A DNA stretch of 38,677 bases, from positions 355,728 to 394,404 of the forward strand of contig MU001697.1 in NCBI GenBank assembly GCA_010093515.1, in the 5' to 3' direction. This DNA comes from Lineolata rhizophorae. Taxonomy: Eukaryota > Ascomycota > Dothideomycetes > Lineolatales > Lineolataceae. Positions 1 through 10,600 of this stretch are shown here, in pieces (the first letter of the stretch is position 1; every line of letters starts with the position of its first letter). The translations under genes and the position numbers were made by a program. The notes under the pieces were generated by a model. The model saw only the letters and a program-made list of their open reading frames with translations. It ran no database searches and was not told where the DNA came from.

Positions 1-45
1 TGAGCGACTCGGTGGGGTGAGCGACTCGGTGGTGGAATACGTTAG
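1..45. repeat. Short tandem repeat at left edge (17-bp period)
   Basis: The first 32 bases hold two copies of TGAGCGACTCGGTGG with a period of 17 bp, followed by TGGAATACGTTAG. Positions 16-45 match the reverse complement of 38591-38620 at 25 of 30 positions, and that right-edge copy is also a two-unit tandem with period 17. Similarity stops just after TTAG on the inner side of both copies. This looks like the border of a dispersed repeat family whose body, if any, lies outside the window. The class of element cannot be told from what is visible. Confidence 0.6.
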
Positions 46-276
46 CTGTTTGTACTTTCCATAAATGCAACGATGGGTGCAGACAAAGAAATACTAGTGT
101 AACGGATGGTGCAGCTAGATGTATTCAAGCTTCTATCAAGATACGGTGTTTGAGACAAGACGTTAGGTCTACGACACGCGCTTGCGACTAATCGGTAGAA
201 GTTTCGGCTAAGATAGACATTTTCTGCTTCTTTAGCATTAGCGATATATTTGTGTAAGCTTTTTGAGTTTGTCTCC

Positions 277-375
277 GACACTATGGCCGAGTGGTCTAAG
301 GCGGCAGATTTAAGTTAGCGTAGCTAAAAATCTCTGCTGGAGCGATCCGCGTGGGTTCGAATCCCACTGGTGTCA
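277..375 (+). tRNA. tRNA-Leu (anticodon UAA) with a 17-nt intron
   Basis: A complete class II cloverleaf can be folded. The acceptor stem pairs GACACTA (277-283) with TGGTGTC, and the discriminator base is A375. The D arm is GCC...GGC. The anticodon stem pairs GCAGA (304-308) with TCTGC (333-337). The loop carries anticodon TAA at 311-313. The long variable arm is GGA-GCGA-TCC and the T arm is GTGGG-TTCGAAT-CCCAC. The seven-base anticodon loop is interrupted after G314 (position 37) by an intron at about 315-331, the canonical place for a nuclear tRNA intron. Removing it leaves 82 nt, normal for tRNA-Leu. CCA is not encoded, as expected for a eukaryote. The A and B box promoters lie inside the gene. 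Confidence 0.95.
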
Positions 376-636
376 TTACTGTCTAACTTTTATTTTGTTC
401 CTTTATCCGGCGGGCTTATGCTTTCTATTCGTGCTTGCATTTCGGAAAATTATGGGGCGGTTTTTCTACATTGTTGATATAGGCAGGGTTAGGGGATCGC
501 GCGGCCGATTCACAAACTCACATCTCTATAGAGCCCCCATATGACAGGCGAACGGAGTTCACGTTGCGGGTTGGTAATTTTCAGATTCACCTCGCACGGG
601 CGCGAGCTCGGTTTGATACTTGGATGGCGTAAATAC

Positions 637-2433
637 TTACAAGCAACTAATTAACGCGCCGAGCATCTCCATCGTACTACGGGCGTCAAGGTCGTCATCC
701 GACGTACCCTCCGCCTCTACGATTACTGCTTTCATATTCTCTAGCTGAGCCTCCAAGGTTTTACGAATCTCCTCGAGCTCATTTCTGCCGTCCCGACTAA
801 GCACGTCCGAGATCCATCTGCGCGCTCCGCCATCCTCCGCCGCCAGCCAAGCCAAAATTGTATCGGTCATTTGCAAGCAGTATTCTGCTTCAAATTCAAC
901 ATCTGAGCTTTCCAGCCTAGACAGGTAGTGCTTCCGCAGCTCAATCAGTCGTTTGATCTTTTCGTAGTCGGCCTCCACAAATTTGGCCAGGACTCGGATT
1001 CGACCGGGGCTATCCCCGGGCAAGTTTCGAAAGAGGGCGGCGAGGATGCCCAAGAGGTGCTCGGTCATGTGGGCATCGACTTTGGAGCGCATGAAAAGGC
1101 CGAATAAAGTCTTCAGCCCGGCCGCCTCGACGAGGCGATCGCAAATCTGCGCGCTGTTCTCGCCGGGCCCTCCGCAGGCGTGGTCCAGCAACTGCAAGGC
1201 CCGGGGGCGGGATACCTTGGGGGCATGCTTGGCCCGGGCCATTAGTAGAGCGAGTTCCACGCCCTCGGCCTCCAAAAATACGCGCTTGCCGTCGGGATAG
1301 CGCAGAAGGACAGCTAGGCAGGAGAACAGGTTCTCGACGTACTCTGACTCGTCGGTGTTGGGTTGGGGATCGCGGTTCCGGTACGGAGCCAACAGCTGGA
1401 GGAGAATATCTAGCGAGGGCGTTTCCTCTGCCGAGAGCTTAGTAAAGGCCGTTGCTGCAACCGGTGTGCAGCTCAGCAGAATCGACAGGAGCTCGGCGGC
1501 GTACTGGGTGTTTTGCGCAAGCACGGAAGAACTGGCCACAGGTTGCTGGACGCGCTTCAGCAAAAATGGTAAAAGCGAGGTCTCCGTGGCGATCGTGCTG
1601 GCAATCTCCGACGAGGACGAAAGGTTCTCAAAAACATGGAAGGAGTGATAGACACCGCTCCGATCGGCCTCCGACTGGTTTTCGTCGAAACGGTCAAAAT
1701 TTGAGGTCAACAAGGAGAGGAGATCAGCGTCCAGCATGGCGTTAACCAGGGCATCCCATTGGTCCTGCTCAGCCTCGACGTCTTCGTCGGTCAGCTCGGC
1801 GATGATTTCGATGGCGTCTATGGCGATGTCCGTGTTCTCGTGCGCCAAAAGACCGACTAGGCTGGCAGCGCAGCCGAGGGCTGCGAACTTGGCGTAAAGA
1901 TCGGTGTGCTCCGAGAGGATCGAAAGCGACTTGATTTCGGCGTCGAGGTCGGCCTCGGACGCCATGAACTTCTCCGGGCGGTCCCCGAACTTGCCGCGGA
2001 GCTCCGAATTCCTAGAGATGCGTTTCTCAAAGTTCAGCGTCGACTTGCGCAACCAAGCGACGTCAACATTTTCCGGCACAAATGGCTGGTCGCCGTCGGC
2101 CGAGTCCAGATAGTCGAGCGCATCCGCCGCGTCCCGATCCACGCCCCCTCCAAAGAAGCGGCCTTCCTCGTCGTCGCCATTATCGTCGACCGGCACGGCC
2201 ACACCGTAGTCGCCGTCCTCGCCATCGTCTCCGTCGGGCGGCGGTTCGGCACCGAACCCGTCCTCTTCAGCGCCGGGCTCGACCGTCGCGCGCTTGCCGG
2301 ACTTTGCGTCGCCGTTGGGAGATAGCTTCGCAGACTTGTAGAGTTGCGCGGGGTCGGTCGCGGAGGGATCGTCGAGTTTGCGTTTGCCATTGGTGGCATT
2401 TGGTTTTTTAAAAAGCTCGTCGATGCTAGCCAT
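637..2433 (-). CDS. Beta-catenin-like protein 1 (CTNNBL1-type, spliceosome-associated ARM-repeat protein)
   Basis: Single-exon reading frame of 598 aa, about the length of human CTNNBL1 (563 aa). The N-terminus MASIDELFKKP is followed by a basic nuclear-localisation-like KRKLDD, then a strongly acidic linker (residues about 50-110, rich in D/E/G), then an all-helical armadillo-like body to the C-terminus (segments such as LVGLLAHENTDIAIDAIEII). Family members associate with the Prp19/CDC5L complex of the spliceosome in the nucleus. I chose the ATG at 2433 because upstream in-frame codons run into the 5' end of the divergent F-box gene. The two start codons are 210 bp apart, so they share a promoter. 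The stop codon overlaps a perfect donor-like GTAAGT, so a short extra 3' exon is possible though not needed: the visible C-terminus fits the family length. Confidence 0.85.
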   Translation of the reverse strand: MASIDELFKKPNATNGKRKLDDPSATDPAQLYKSAKLSPNGDAKSGKRATVEPGAEEDGFGAEPPPDGDDGEDGDYGVAVPVDDNGDDEEGRFFGGGVDRDAADALDYLDSADGDQPFVPENVDVAWLRKSTLNFEKRISRNSELRGKFGDRPEKFMASEADLDAEIKSLSILSEHTDLYAKFAALGCAASLVGLLAHENTDIAIDAIEIIAELTDEDVEAEQDQWDALVNAMLDADLLSLLTSNFDRFDENQSEADRSGVYHSFHVFENLSSSSEIASTIATETSLLPFLLKRVQQPVASSSVLAQNTQYAAELLSILLSCTPVAATAFTKLSAEETPSLDILLQLLAPYRNRDPQPNTDESEYVENLFSCLAVLLRYPDGKRVFLEAEGVELALLMARAKHAPKVSRPRALQLLDHACGGPGENSAQICDRLVEAAGLKTLFGLFMRSKVDAHMTEHLLGILAALFRNLPGDSPGRIRVLAKFVEADYEKIKRLIELRKHYLSRLESSDVEFEAEYCLQMTDTILAWLAAEDGGARRWISDVLSRDGRNELEEIRKTLEAQLENMKAVIVEAEGTSDDDLDARSTMEMLGALISCL

Positions 2434-2543
2434 GTCGGCTGGTGCGATGCTCAAAGGAGCCGATGCGTCGTGATGCCGGAAGGGCGGGCGAAACAATGAC
2501 GCGAGCGAGCCGAGTGCAAACGTTCGGTGACGGGCTAGTGGCA

Positions 2544-2549
2544 CACGTG
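2544..2549. promoter_or_regulatory. CACGTG E-box in the shared CTNNBL1/F-box promoter
   Basis: The palindromic hexamer CACGTG, followed by AC (reverse complement GTCACGTG), lies in the 210-bp region between the two divergent start codons. It matches the core bound by basic helix-loop-helix factors of the Cbf1 type. The same core recurs upstream of RPB2 and NPR2 in this window. Function is inferred from the motif only. Confidence 0.35.
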
Positions 2550-2642
2550 ACCACCCGCAGCCGGACGCGTCGAACCTAACGCGTCCCTGCTCACGCTCAT
2601 CCGTTCTCTCTATCACCTCCTCACGCGACAAGATAACCCGCC

Positions 2643-4416
2643 ATGCCGAGCCCGTTTGGACCCGCAGACCACTTAGCCGAGGGCAAGCTGCTCTACAAGC
2701 GTGCTGACTTCCAAAATGCCTTGGACGCATTTAATTCGGCCCTACAATTCGCCCCCCACGACCTCGTTTTGCTCGACTGCCGGGCCGCGACGCGGGAGAA
2801 GCTGGGCAACCTCGACGAGGCTCTCCGTGACGCGAAGAGCATGATTAGGATCTCGCGGGCCGACGGCCGGGGCTATCTGCGCGCTGGCAAACTCCTCTCT
2901 ATTATGGCGAAAACGGACGCCGCTCTATCCATCTATGACTATGGCCTTCGCCAGGTCCCGGACACGGATCCCACACATGAAGCTTTGCGGCGCATGAAAA
3001 ATAAGACGGCAAACGCCACCAAAGGGCGGGATCCGCTCGAAGTTTTGCCAGTCGAGCTCGCGGAGAACATCATGCGCTGCCTCCCCTTCCGCGATGTAGT
3101 CAGATGTCTCCGCGTCTCCAAGGGGTGGCACCGCTTCATCGCTTCACGATCCTGTCTCTGGGAGTCGCTCGATCTTTCGCAGGCGAGGAAAAATGTGCAC
3201 ACGGCCTTCCTCATGTCCTGCTTTGCAAACTCTAAGGGCAGACTTATCGACGCAAGCATTCAACAGCTCAGCCAACCCGCTCTCGTCTACTTGGTGAAAT
3301 ACTGCCCTCGGTCTCATCTCACCTACCTTCGGATCACCTCGCAAATGTCCGAGGTCTACGTAGTCAAAACTGTTTGCCAAGCCCCCAATCTCAAAGACCT
3401 CTTTGTCGCCGGACAAGTCGAGTTCTTGTTTTCCGACCTGGTCTCAATTCTTAGTGCATGCCCTAATTTGGCCAAGGTATGTTGTCACATTGGCCCGGAA
3501 AAAAACCTCATGCTATGGACGAAGAATTACCCGAACCTGCGCGCACTGGAAATCTCGACTAGCTCACCGCAGGCTCTTGAGCTCTTCTTGGCAAGTGTCA
3601 GTCCTATCCCTCTAGTGCGTCTACGTGCTGACATTCGTTTCTCAGGGTGGTCTTTTAGTGCACGCTCCCAGCATTGTAAGGCTAAGCCTTAAGGGCTGGA
3701 CCACCTGCAGCCCAAATTTCGAATTCACGCGGCTAGCTAGTCTCATGTTCTTACGCTTTGAGTGCTATGCTCCCGTACCTAGGCTCCTGCCTCCCTCCCT
3801 ACGTTTCCTCCATCTACCACGCACAACCCCCCATGTTCACGGCCCTTTTGGCGGCCAGATCCTTCCTCCGGTCGATGCCCCCCCAGCCACCCTACCTTTG
3901 CTCGAAGAAATTAGCTGGGTCCCTGGAGGCCTCAACTCAGTGCAGCAACTATGCGACCTCTTGTTACAGCAACCCCTCGATTTGGGCGACAATGATGTCA
4001 GCGGCATCAAGAAGTTAACAATCGAGGGGTTCGAAGAAATAAAGAACTTCGAAAGGCTTCTTTCCGTTCCGAGGCTGGCGACGCTAGAGCAATTCTATTG
4101 GCGTGGACTTCGTGTCCGAGATGAAGACAGAACTCTCATACTTGGTTCGCCTATTATCCCTAATTCGTACGACTCCTTCTAATTTAAAGCAGATACGTTC
4201 AAGAATCTCAGAAGGCTGGACCTATCTGCTTCTAAGATTACAGGCGTCACCATTCGCGAGCTCGTCACGGTCCTGCAACTCGAATATCTAAACGTTGACT
4301 ACTGTTACCACGTCTCTCCCGACGCTATCGAATGGGCCCGTAGACAGGGTGTGGAGGTATCGTACAAGTTTGAGGAGCGCCGCAAAGGCGGGAGAAAAGT
4401 GCGATATGGCACCTAG
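2643..4416 (+). CDS. TPR / F-box / leucine-rich repeat protein (Pof3/Dia2-like SCF subunit)
   Basis: Three exons, 2643-3596, 3646-4144 and 4193-4416, give 558 aa (fission-yeast Pof3 is similar in length). Residues about 5-115 form TPR-type helical repeats. Residues 131-178 are an F-box (DPLEVLPVELAENIMRCLPF...). The rest is leucine-rich repeats, ending NLRRLDLSASKITG and LEYLNVDYCYHVSPDAIEW. This domain order is that of Pof3 and Dia2, substrate receptors of SCF ubiquitin ligases acting in genome integrity and replisome disassembly. Intron 1 (GTCAGT donor, CTGAC branch, CAG acceptor, 49 nt) keeps the frame. A 31-nt alternative from GTGCGT at 3615 also does but is very short. Intron 2 (GTTCGC donor, CTAAT branch, 48 nt) joins in phase 1. 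Both donors are non-consensus, so exact junctions are less certain than the gene call. The stop lies 19 bp from the stop of the convergent neighbour. Confidence 0.85.
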
Positions 4417-4435
4417 GCTCGGGGCCTTTGGAATC

Positions 4436-5588
4436 TCACATCTTGCTGGACCTATCCTGCGGGACCTTAACCACAACCTTCCCCCAAGTTTCTCTGGCGC
4501 CCAGTGCGCGTAGTGCATCTGGAACTGCTTCCAGGCCAACGAACTCCTTGTCCGTGAAGCATGTGCTGCGCAACTTCCCGGCGTCTATCAGCCGATACAG
4601 ACCTTCCCAGACTTTTTCGACTGTATCAGGCTCCATTTTTGCATACATTCCCCAGTGCAGGCCGACGATGCTCACATTTTTCAGAAGCGCCCTGTTGGTA
4701 GCAACCTTTTCAATGCTTCCTGCCGCAAACCCGATAACCAGCAGCCGACCATTCCAAGCGGAGCACTTCATGCTTTGTGCGATGAGACCGACGGGATCAT
4801 AGACGATGTCCACGCCGCGGCCCTTGGGAGTAAGCTTCCGGACTTGGTCAGGCCAGTTCTCTGCCCGGTAGTCGACTGTATAGTCCGCCCCGAAAGACTT
4901 GGCTACGTCGAGTTTGTGCGCCGTACCCGCGGTCGCGATAACCTCTGCACCAAAAGCCTTCGCAATTTGGACGGCGGCTAGCCCGACGCCGCCGGCAGCC
5001 GCATGTACGAGCACCCAATCACCTATGTTGTCCCCCGTCAGTCTACGAACTTCAAGACTAGCTTCCAAACGCACCCTTTTTGAGTCCGGCCCTGGTCACT
5101 AGTCCCGCGAAGCTCGTCGGCGCCGTGACGAATAAGCCTGCCGCCTCGAAGAAGCTCCAGCCCTTCGGAACCGGCCTCAGGCTTTGCTCTGTCGCTGCAA
5201 TCATTGTCCCGTAGCCACCCTGACTCGCGCCGAACACGTGATCGCCGACCTTGAACTTGCCCTTGCCATCGGCGCGCGAGCGCAGCACCACACCCGCGAA
5301 CTCTGACCCGCTAATCCATGGGAAAGGTGGTTGGTGCTGGTACTTGCCGCGGATCTGCAAGATATCGAAAAAGTTTGTGGCGCTGGCGTGGATGGCTATG
5401 AGGTACTCGCTGGGGGCAGGAGACGGGTCGGGGATGGATGTGACTGCGAGCTCGGATTCATCCTTGTGGGATATCGGTGAGCTCGCGATGCTCAAAATAT
5501 CGGCCAGTTGCTCCGCGTTGTGCAAAATGATCCGGTGTGCCTATAGACAACATACCTTGACATACTGCTTGATTTCGATGGCACGCAT
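4436..5588 (-). CDS. Quinone oxidoreductase-like NADPH dehydrogenase (medium-chain, zeta-crystallin type)
   Basis: Three exons (5588-5556, 5462-5075, 5022-4436) encode 335 aa, the usual QOR length. The N-terminus is MRAIEIKQYVK. Exon 2 carries the GroES-like fold (NFFDILQIRGKYQHQPPFPW, GSEFAG). Exon 3 begins in the Rossmann fold with the nucleotide-binding AAAGGVG motif. The cysteines and histidines that bind catalytic zinc in alcohol dehydrogenases are absent, as in zinc-free NADPH:quinone reductases. Intron 1 (GTATGT, 93 nt, acceptor ACAAG) and intron 2 (GTGCGT, CTGAC branch, TAG, 52 nt) both restore the frame; the second joins LKKG to DWVLVHAAAGG, a junction typical of the family. Likely cytosolic or mitochondrial reduction of quinones or reactive carbonyls; the substrate cannot be told. 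Confidence 0.9.
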
Positions 5589-6049
5589 TGTGCAGTTGGT
5601 TGTCGCAACCTGGGAACGGCGGATCGAGGGACTAATTCGCTTCTAGCGATCACGACGTAGAGAGAGCTTGCATATCTCGAGCATTGAAGCGATGACAACC
5701 TATCACTTATTAGAAATGCGGAACCCTACAATCGCCCAGCTGCACCTCGGGTGCGGTCGCTAGCGTTCTTTGGATAACCGAGGCATTCTCGGAGCTTCTG
5801 CGGGCAGCCAATCAGTCCGGTGGGACACCTTGAGCACAAGCGTGCTATGTAAGCTTCGTACCGCGCTGGCAAACAAGCACGATGCAATTCCGCCGAGAAT
5901 AGGATGCCCTCTTTGGCTTTCGAGCCTTGTCTATTTACGCCACTCGCACCCTTTATTTATTGCACTGGGTATAAGTATACATCCGTCTCATTGAAGCCCT
6001 CCCATAAACAACCGCAAAAACTCCGCCCAAAATACAAGCCAATTTCACA
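5589..6049. other. Intergenic: quinone reductase promoter and cyclophilin 3' flank
   Basis: This 461-bp spacer lies between two genes on the minus strand. It must carry the upstream region of the quinone oxidoreductase and the 3' untranslated region of the RRM cyclophilin. Short open frames here have no recognisable product. I see no RNA gene or clear regulatory motif. Confidence 0.6.
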
Positions 6050-7693
6050 TCAACGACGGCGCTTGTCGTGGTCTCGGTCACTGCCCTTGAGCCTATCGCT
6101 ATCCTTGTATCGCTCCTCGCGAGAGTCTCTACGATCGCGCCGCCCATAATGATCTGACTTGCGGCTCCAGTTGTAGTCGTCGTGGCCACCACGGCGCCCG
6201 TCGCGGTCCCGGTCCCGGTCGGCTCTTCGCCTCTCGTAACCGTAGTCTTTATCGCGCCGATCGCGCCTCGGGCTTCTGCTACGAGACCGGTAGCGTGGCC
6301 TATCCGAGCTGACCGGAAGTCTGCTGGGCGCCTCCCTAGGCTCTCCGTCTTCGTTGAAAACCATTCCGTAGCCGCCGTCATCGCGCTCCTTGCCTTCAGC
6401 GCGGTACTGCCGCTTCTTCTCCAGGCCTGCAATGCCACCGAAACCGCCGGCTTGACGACGCCTCTTTGAATTAGTCGACGTCCGCCATGCGTCCGAAAGC
6501 CTGGACACGCTCTGCGAAAAGTCGACGTGGATTCGACGGTCATCTATGAGCACGTTCTCCATCTTCATATAGGCCCTCTCGCAGTCCTCGCGGTTCTCGA
6601 ACTCGATAAAGGCATACTGCAGGCTGTCGCCCGTCCGTTTGTCGCGGATGACCTCGCAAGACAATATCTTCCCAAAGCGCCCGAACAGCATCTCGAGATC
6701 CTTGTCCAGTGTGACAGGATTCAGCTTGCAGACGAAGAGCACGTTTTCAGGCGGCTTAACCTCCGCGAACGGCAAGTCGCCCATCATCTCGAGCGTGAGC
6801 GCCTGGGCGCGGGCCTCGCGCTCGCGGCGCAGCTTCTCGAGAGCTTCCTGGTCCGTGTCCTCGGCGATGTCTTCGTCGTCGGCGATGCGAACGGTGGCCA
6901 GCTGCGCCGGGGATGGGACGGGGCTCTCGGGCGGCTCGACCAGACCGGGAGGGTCGTCGTACGGATCGTCTAGGACGATGGTGTGTCTGATACGGATGTC
7001 CTTGAGCGGGCGGCCGGTCTCGTCGACGAAGGCGTGATTGATCTTTTCGAGCGTGTCGAAGCCCTCGACGACCTTGCCGAAGATGGCCGCCTTGCCGTCG
7101 AGGTAATCGAGGTTGTCGCCGAGCGTCACGATGAACTGGCTGCCAGCGAGGCGGTCTTCCGCGTCGTCGCCGCCGCCGCCGTTGCTCGACGACGAGGAGG
7201 CCGCCGTCGCCATGCTGAGGGTGCCACGCTCAGCATGCTTAAGCTTAGGGTGGAATTCGGGCTGGAAGGTCTTCCTCGCAGCCCGCTCCTCGGGCGTCCG
7301 ACCGAGGAGGCCCCAGATGGAAGAGCCGCCGTCGCTCCCGGGCGCGCCTGGCCCGACGGGGTCACCTGACTGGAACGAGAAGCCCTTCTGCACGCCGAAG
7401 ACGGGCGCGTAGTTGTAGTACTTGACTTTGCATAGCTTGAGGAAGCTAGAGGACAAAAGCAGGTGTCAGGCTTTTCGTTCGACGTGTGGCGCTGCAATTT
7501 CTTTTTCTTCGTCCTCTCCACGCGCATGCCTGGGCCTCTGCACGCTGCAGGGAGGGCGGGTGAGAGGAAGGCGAAGAGCGGGGCGATACTTGGGCAAACT
7601 CGGGCATGCTTACTTCTCGCAACACTTCGGAGCAAACTCAGAGAGCAAGTCGACAGTAACGTCGCCGAGAGACGTCTCGAGGATGACGCTCAT
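6050..7693 (-). CDS. RRM-containing cyclophilin (PPIL4 / Rct1 / fungal cyp6 type)
   Basis: Two exons (7693-7614, 7445-6050) encode 491 aa. Residues 1 to about 195 are a cyclophilin domain starting [16 protein letters not shown]. The exon junction reads [14 protein letters not shown], matching the PPIL4 family exactly. Residues about 250-330 are an RRM ([20 protein letters not shown], then [19 protein letters not shown]). The C-terminus is an RS/RD-rich tail. Fission-yeast Rct1 and its relatives act in the nucleus on Pol II CTD phosphorylation and co-transcriptional RNA events. In place of the catalytic arginine segment of cyclophilin A (HRIIPGF) the protein has FGVQKGF. Human PPIL4 has NVQRDF there, so isomerase activity may be weak. 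The 168-nt intron has a GTAAGC donor and CTGAC branch. Low-complexity insertions (serine/glycine-rich, residues about 100-120) interrupt the cyclophilin loops. Confidence 0.93.
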
Positions 7694-10600
7694 GGCGGCG
7701 ACTGCGCGCAGCAAGCGTGGTGGGCGGCGATGGGGGACGAGGAGTTTGTCGCAAAGTCACGGGACTGCCGGGCGTGGTTGGAAACGACGCCCGGGACCAA
7801 GGCGCCAAGCGAGGCTTGGCGGCGGCCCACTGTGATTGGCCGGCACCGGCCCCCCTTGCGCCGCCTCTCCTCCACCACGACAACGCTCTCCCCGTCTCGC
7901 CGTGTCTCTCCCTCGTCACAATCCGCACGCTTCGAGCAGGTATGGCCGCCGGGGTGTCGTGAGCGCTTGCGACCCGCGGTGGATCCGCGGCCGGATGTTC
8001 GGGAGCGAAAGCGATAGGGTCGCGCGCGGCCTGCCCCAGCCTGCGGCGTGCCCTCATTGGACGGCACCGGACGTCTGGGCATGCACTGCGGCACGGCAGC
8101 ACGGCAGGCTGCATCTGCCGAGCCCTGCCGCTCGTGCAATCCATCCTGAAGGAAGTGGAAGTGAAGTCCAGTCCTCGCCCGCCCGCCCCGGCGCAGGCGG
8201 GCGCCAGAGCAGACGGTGTCCCGTCGCCCGCCTTCCGTTTGCATCCCGCTCGAAAGCCCACCCGCTTGGATCGCGTCGCCCAGATCTCGGGGTGCGGCAG
8301 CGCAGATTGCGGAGAAAGCGGTGCTTCTTCGGATGGGCTTTTCGCAGTTGTCAACACGTCAATCTGTCCGTTCCGCGGCGTGCTCCCGGGCTCCTGAATC
8401 CGTCCGGGCCCCTGCTACACGGTGCCAGCTGACAACGTTCGAGACGTCTGCTGCCGCGCGCGCCGTGCATGTGGCAGCTCGAAGTCGCGTCACTTACCGG
8501 CGGCGTCGCATGCCGTGGTGCTGAGGCTCGAGAACCTCGCGATTGACCAGTCCCCTAGCTCGTCTCCGGCCCATCATCGGACCGAGTAGAGGCCGTCCAG
8601 GCCCCGTTCTCGATCTTCAAGGTGTTTGCTAAAAGGCTGGAGGCTTGACACTCCACAGCTAGAACGCCCGACCAATTCCGCCCTTCTCCCCCTCGAGCAG
8701 GTTTCCATGCTGCAGCTCTGTTCTGAATGGTGCGTTGTCTCAGCGGCCTCGGTGTGGGGGCCTCATCAAGATAGTACGACCCTTTTGGCTACGGCCTTCT
8801 TCCCAATCCACGAAGTTGCAACTCTCAGAGTGGGCGAGGCTGTGGAGCTGCTTTCCCAGGCTCTTATCAATCGGCTCGCAGCGTCACACGAGTTGAATGA
8901 GGTCGGCAACTCGGGTGGTCTGGTGTTATCGCCCGTCGCATGGAATTTTGCTTTCAATGTGGCTTTGGTTGCCAGTAGTTTATCGATCCGGTCGATCGCT
9001 CTTTTCTGTTGGTTGCGCTCCATATCGAACGCATCGAATCATACGCCCGTGCGGTCGTCAGGGTCTCCCGCCCCTAATGCCAAGTTCTCCGGCCGAACCG
9101 TGGCCGTCTCCGGCCCTAGACGTAACCTTGCGATGGCGGCACGCTCCCGTCGCTTGCCTGTTCTAGGTCCTTCGGATCGACGAGGCGGAGCTTAGGTCCT
9201 GTCGGGTACAGGCAGCCTTCTCTGCGTAACATAATGCCCATCAGCTGCGGAGCTAACAATTGGTCTGGTGTACCGCGAGCGGGTGCACACCTATTGCCAA
9301 GCGACTAGCCTGGATTTTCTAGAGGATCTCAAGGTGCGAGTGTTGGTGTGGCTCGGGCCGCTGATGCGTTAGCTGGCCCAAAGCACTGTGGACTCCACCC
9401 CCTCATCGCAGCCGTGCGGATGCTGGTAGTCGTCCGCTTTCGTGTACATGCACTCTAGACAACTAAACTAGTGACAGTCAGAGACGTTCTAGGCGTCTTC
9501 AACTGCGTGCACTTTGCCAATATGGATTGTCGCCATACATTGCATAGGAGCTGGTGCCGGCCGCGTCCCGGGATAAAGGGCGTCCGGATACATCCCAGAC
9601 CGGTGCCCGCAAGCCACTGACTTACCGTACGTCAATTACGGCAGTCTTGTCTCGAGACCACTCCAGCCATGGGCAGTGCGGTTTTCAAGAGGTTATCTAG
9701 TACACAGTCGTATTCTGGTCTCCCAGCTTTCTGTTGACCTCTACCCCCTTCAGATCCGTGAGGCCGGTCCGGGAACATCGGAGGTTCGTCTCGTTTGCTG
9801 TCATTAGCGTAGATATGGGTACATGCTGTAAGTCTCTGCGAGGCCTTTGCGGGGATCAGGTTAAGTATGACAGCCTAGAGCAAACACGTACGCTTTCGCT
9901 ACTGATCCTTGCACCTTCAGCTCCACTTGTGGTACGGCCCCGGCACAACAAACGCGAGCCCCCCACGGAATAAGCGGACTAGGGTGACAGTACTTTTCTC
10001 TCTTGCAATCGACTCATGTCGCAACTCACCACGTAGATCATATGCATTTCCGTAGGTGACGAGAAAAGAACTAGCGCCCATAATATTTCCACAATAGTAT
10101 CAGAAAGAGGTACTTTGTCATGGCCAGCTTCCATCACATATCAGTAACTCTCTCGATAAAGAGCTCCGTATCACTTAAAAGCCGCTTTTCCAAGTACGTA
10201 CGTCCGGCTGATTGGCGGCGTGTGCCGTCAGCAGACCAAATGTTACGAGACGTCAAACAAGATGCACCTATCCGGCTTGCCCCATGTTCACACCAGCCAG
10301 GATCTTTGTATCATTCCCGGCAAAGTAACAAACGAATGATTGGCCTCCGCCTCAACAGAAAGAAGGAGGACGTGGCCAATGCGCCTCGGTCAGGCCAAGC
10401 ACATTGACAGAAAGAGCATGGAGAAACGGAGTGTGTAGAAGTGTGATGTTGATATCATTCAAAGCCACGTCAATGCTGCTTCAAATCGGACAGTCACAGT
10501 CACTCAATCACCAAGCCGCCGCAACGGCCACTCATGGGTGCTCTTCGTTCTTGTGTTCCTTGTTTATAATAGCCCCTTTTCCTCTGTCCGGCCCCTAGAA

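Noticed and set aside
2433-2730. 99-residue N-terminal extension of the CTNNBL1-like frame
   Set aside because: It would run through the divergent promoter and into the 5' coding exon of the F-box gene and has no family resemblance; MASIDELF is the typical start.
8626-9195. 189-codon plus-strand open frame with an overlapping 85-codon minus-strand frame (8766-9023) beginning MERNQQKRAIDRIDKLL
   Set aside because: Neither has a recognisable domain, they overlap on opposite strands, and the region looks like non-coding upstream DNA. The minus-strand frame has a helical N-terminus and could be reconsidered if transcripts exist.
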